Position numbers and translations under genes: made by a program. The notes under the pieces were generated by a model that was not told where the DNA came from, searched no databases, and saw only the letters and a list, made by a program, of their open reading frames with translations. From Polaromonas sp. (lineage in GTDB: Bacteria > Pseudomonadota > Gammaproteobacteria > Burkholderiales > Burkholderiaceae_C), in contig NZ_JACPOF010000020.1 of NCBI RefSeq assembly GCF_016185115.1, positions 248,001-312,000 of the forward strand: DNA of 64,000 nucleotides, written 5' to 3'. Positions 63,392 to 64,000 of this stretch are shown here, piece by piece (within the stretch, counting starts at the first letter, position 1; every line of letters starts with the position of its first letter).

Positions 63392-64000
63392 AAGCACTCA
63401 TGCTGCTCATGGGCCTGGTGCTGGCGATGTCATCGGCGATGGCAGCAGGCAACTCGCGGCCCAACATCGTGCTGCTGCTGGCAGATGACTGGGGCTTTAG
63501 CGATGTGGGCGCTTTCGGCGGCGAGATAGCCACACCCAATATTGATGCACTGGCGCAGCGCGGCATGCGTTTTTCAAACTTTCACGCCAGTGCCTCCTGC
63601 TCACCCTCGCGCGCCATGCTGCTGACCGGTGTGGACAACCACCGCAACGGCGTCGGCAACATGCGCGAGACAGTGCCCCGCGCCCAGGTGGGCAAGCCGG
63701 GCTACGAGACGGTGCTCAACAAACGCGTGGTCACGGTGGCCAGCCTGCTGCGTGACGGCGGCTACCGTACCTACGTGGCGGGCAAGTGGCATGTAGGCAA
63801 GGAAGATTTCAACCTGCCACCGGCGCGCGGCTTTGACCGCTCCATCATCCAGGCGGACAGCGGATCTGACAACTGGGAGACCGCCAAGCGCTACCTGGAC
63901 CTCTCGGACAAGGTCAACTGGTTTGAGGACGGCAAGGAGGCCCTGATGCCGGCCGACTATTACTCGTCACAGTATTTTGTAGACAGGACGATTGAGTACA
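63388..64000 (+). CDS. Sulfatase with canonical C-S-P-S-R motif (runs off the window)
   Basis: The first 204 codons of a second sulfatase. After the signal peptide MKALMLLMGLVLAMSSAMAA comes RPNIVLLLADDWGFSDVGAF (metal site) and the maturation motif SASCSPSRAMLLTG with Cys71. GKWHVGKEDFNLPPARGFDR is the arylsulfatase block. Frame open to the edge. Its cysteine needs the FGE encoded in the opposite operon, which links the two arms. Confidence 0.93.
   Translation, partial: MKALMLLMGLVLAMSSAMAAGNSRPNIVLLLADDWGFSDVGAFGGEIATPNIDALAQRGMRFSNFHASASCSPSRAMLLTGVDNHRNGVGNMRETVPRAQVGKPGYETVLNKRVVTVASLLRDGGYRTYVAGKWHVGKEDFNLPPARGFDRSIIQADSGSDNWETAKRYLDLSDKVNWFEDGKEALMPADYYSSQYFVDRTIEY

Overview
The window looks like a chromosome segment of a betaproteobacterium of order Burkholderiales, most likely family Comamonadaceae (Polaromonas/Rhodoferax-like). 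I judge this from gene order (pilMNOPQ-aroK-aroB-dgt; cyaY/lptM-lysA; the divergent tal-pgi/zwf-hexR loci), a GC content of about 65% in hand-counted stretches, a CIRCE-plus-sigma32 groE promoter, and dispersed intergenic repeats that I recall from that family. Genus is inference. No rRNA, tRNA or CRISPR array was seen.

Layout. 1-6.9 kb: 5' end of gltB, an intact REP-associated tyrosine transposase flanked by REP-like repeats, an amino-acid-type ABC binding protein, an MFS transporter overlapping dgt, then aroB and aroK. 7-12.2 kb: pilQ-pilP-pilO-pilN-pilM, the type IV pilus alignment complex and secretin, with almost every pair overlapping by 4 bases. 12.4-16.7 kb: mrcA, cyaY, lptM-lysA. 16.8-22.9 kb: msrPQ, the System II cytochrome c assembly pair ccsB-resB, and a cytochrome c4. 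23-31.5 kb: engB, an alpha/beta hydrolase, two tandem lipid A type acyltransferases, metK, a small membrane protein, and groES-groEL with an exact CIRCE operator. 31.8-41.3 kb: NitT/TauT-type binding lipoprotein, DUF805, a GFA protein, pgi and tal facing zwf and hexR, a DUF3047 lipoprotein and a general porin. 41.5-52 kb: coq7, an OsmC protein, a strong small-RNA candidate, ilvA, a small Cys-rich protein, cobT-cobS-cobC (cobalamin nucleotide loop assembly), a 5'-nucleotidase, an SbmA/BacA-like ABC exporter and an MFS protein. 52-56.3 kb: queC, a ligA/ligB-type extradiol dioxygenase pair with a divergent LysR regulator, and an arginase.

56.3-64 kb is the accessory part. First comes a GC-poor two-gene cassette (48-52% in hand-counted stretches): a ParB-like N-terminal protein with a possible HEPN-like C-terminus, followed by a D12-class adenine methyltransferase. 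It is the best candidate for an undescribed modification or defence module. Next is a sulfatase locus: a formylglycine-generating enzyme with both catalytic cysteines, a sulfatase with an unusual C-T-V-S-R maturation motif, a membrane-anchored DJ-1/PfpI protein and a TetR regulator. Divergent from these are a small DUF1145-like membrane protein and a second, canonical C-S-P-S-R sulfatase that runs off the window. Two identical 18-bp operator-like repeats with perfect 14-bp palindromes lie between the two arms and probably let the TetR protein control both.

Other signals: a roughly 100-nt orphan sRNA candidate between osmC and ilvA with promoter, CCTCC-bearing hairpin and perfect terminator; three copies of a ~146-bp intergenic repeat; two copies of a GC-rich repeat.
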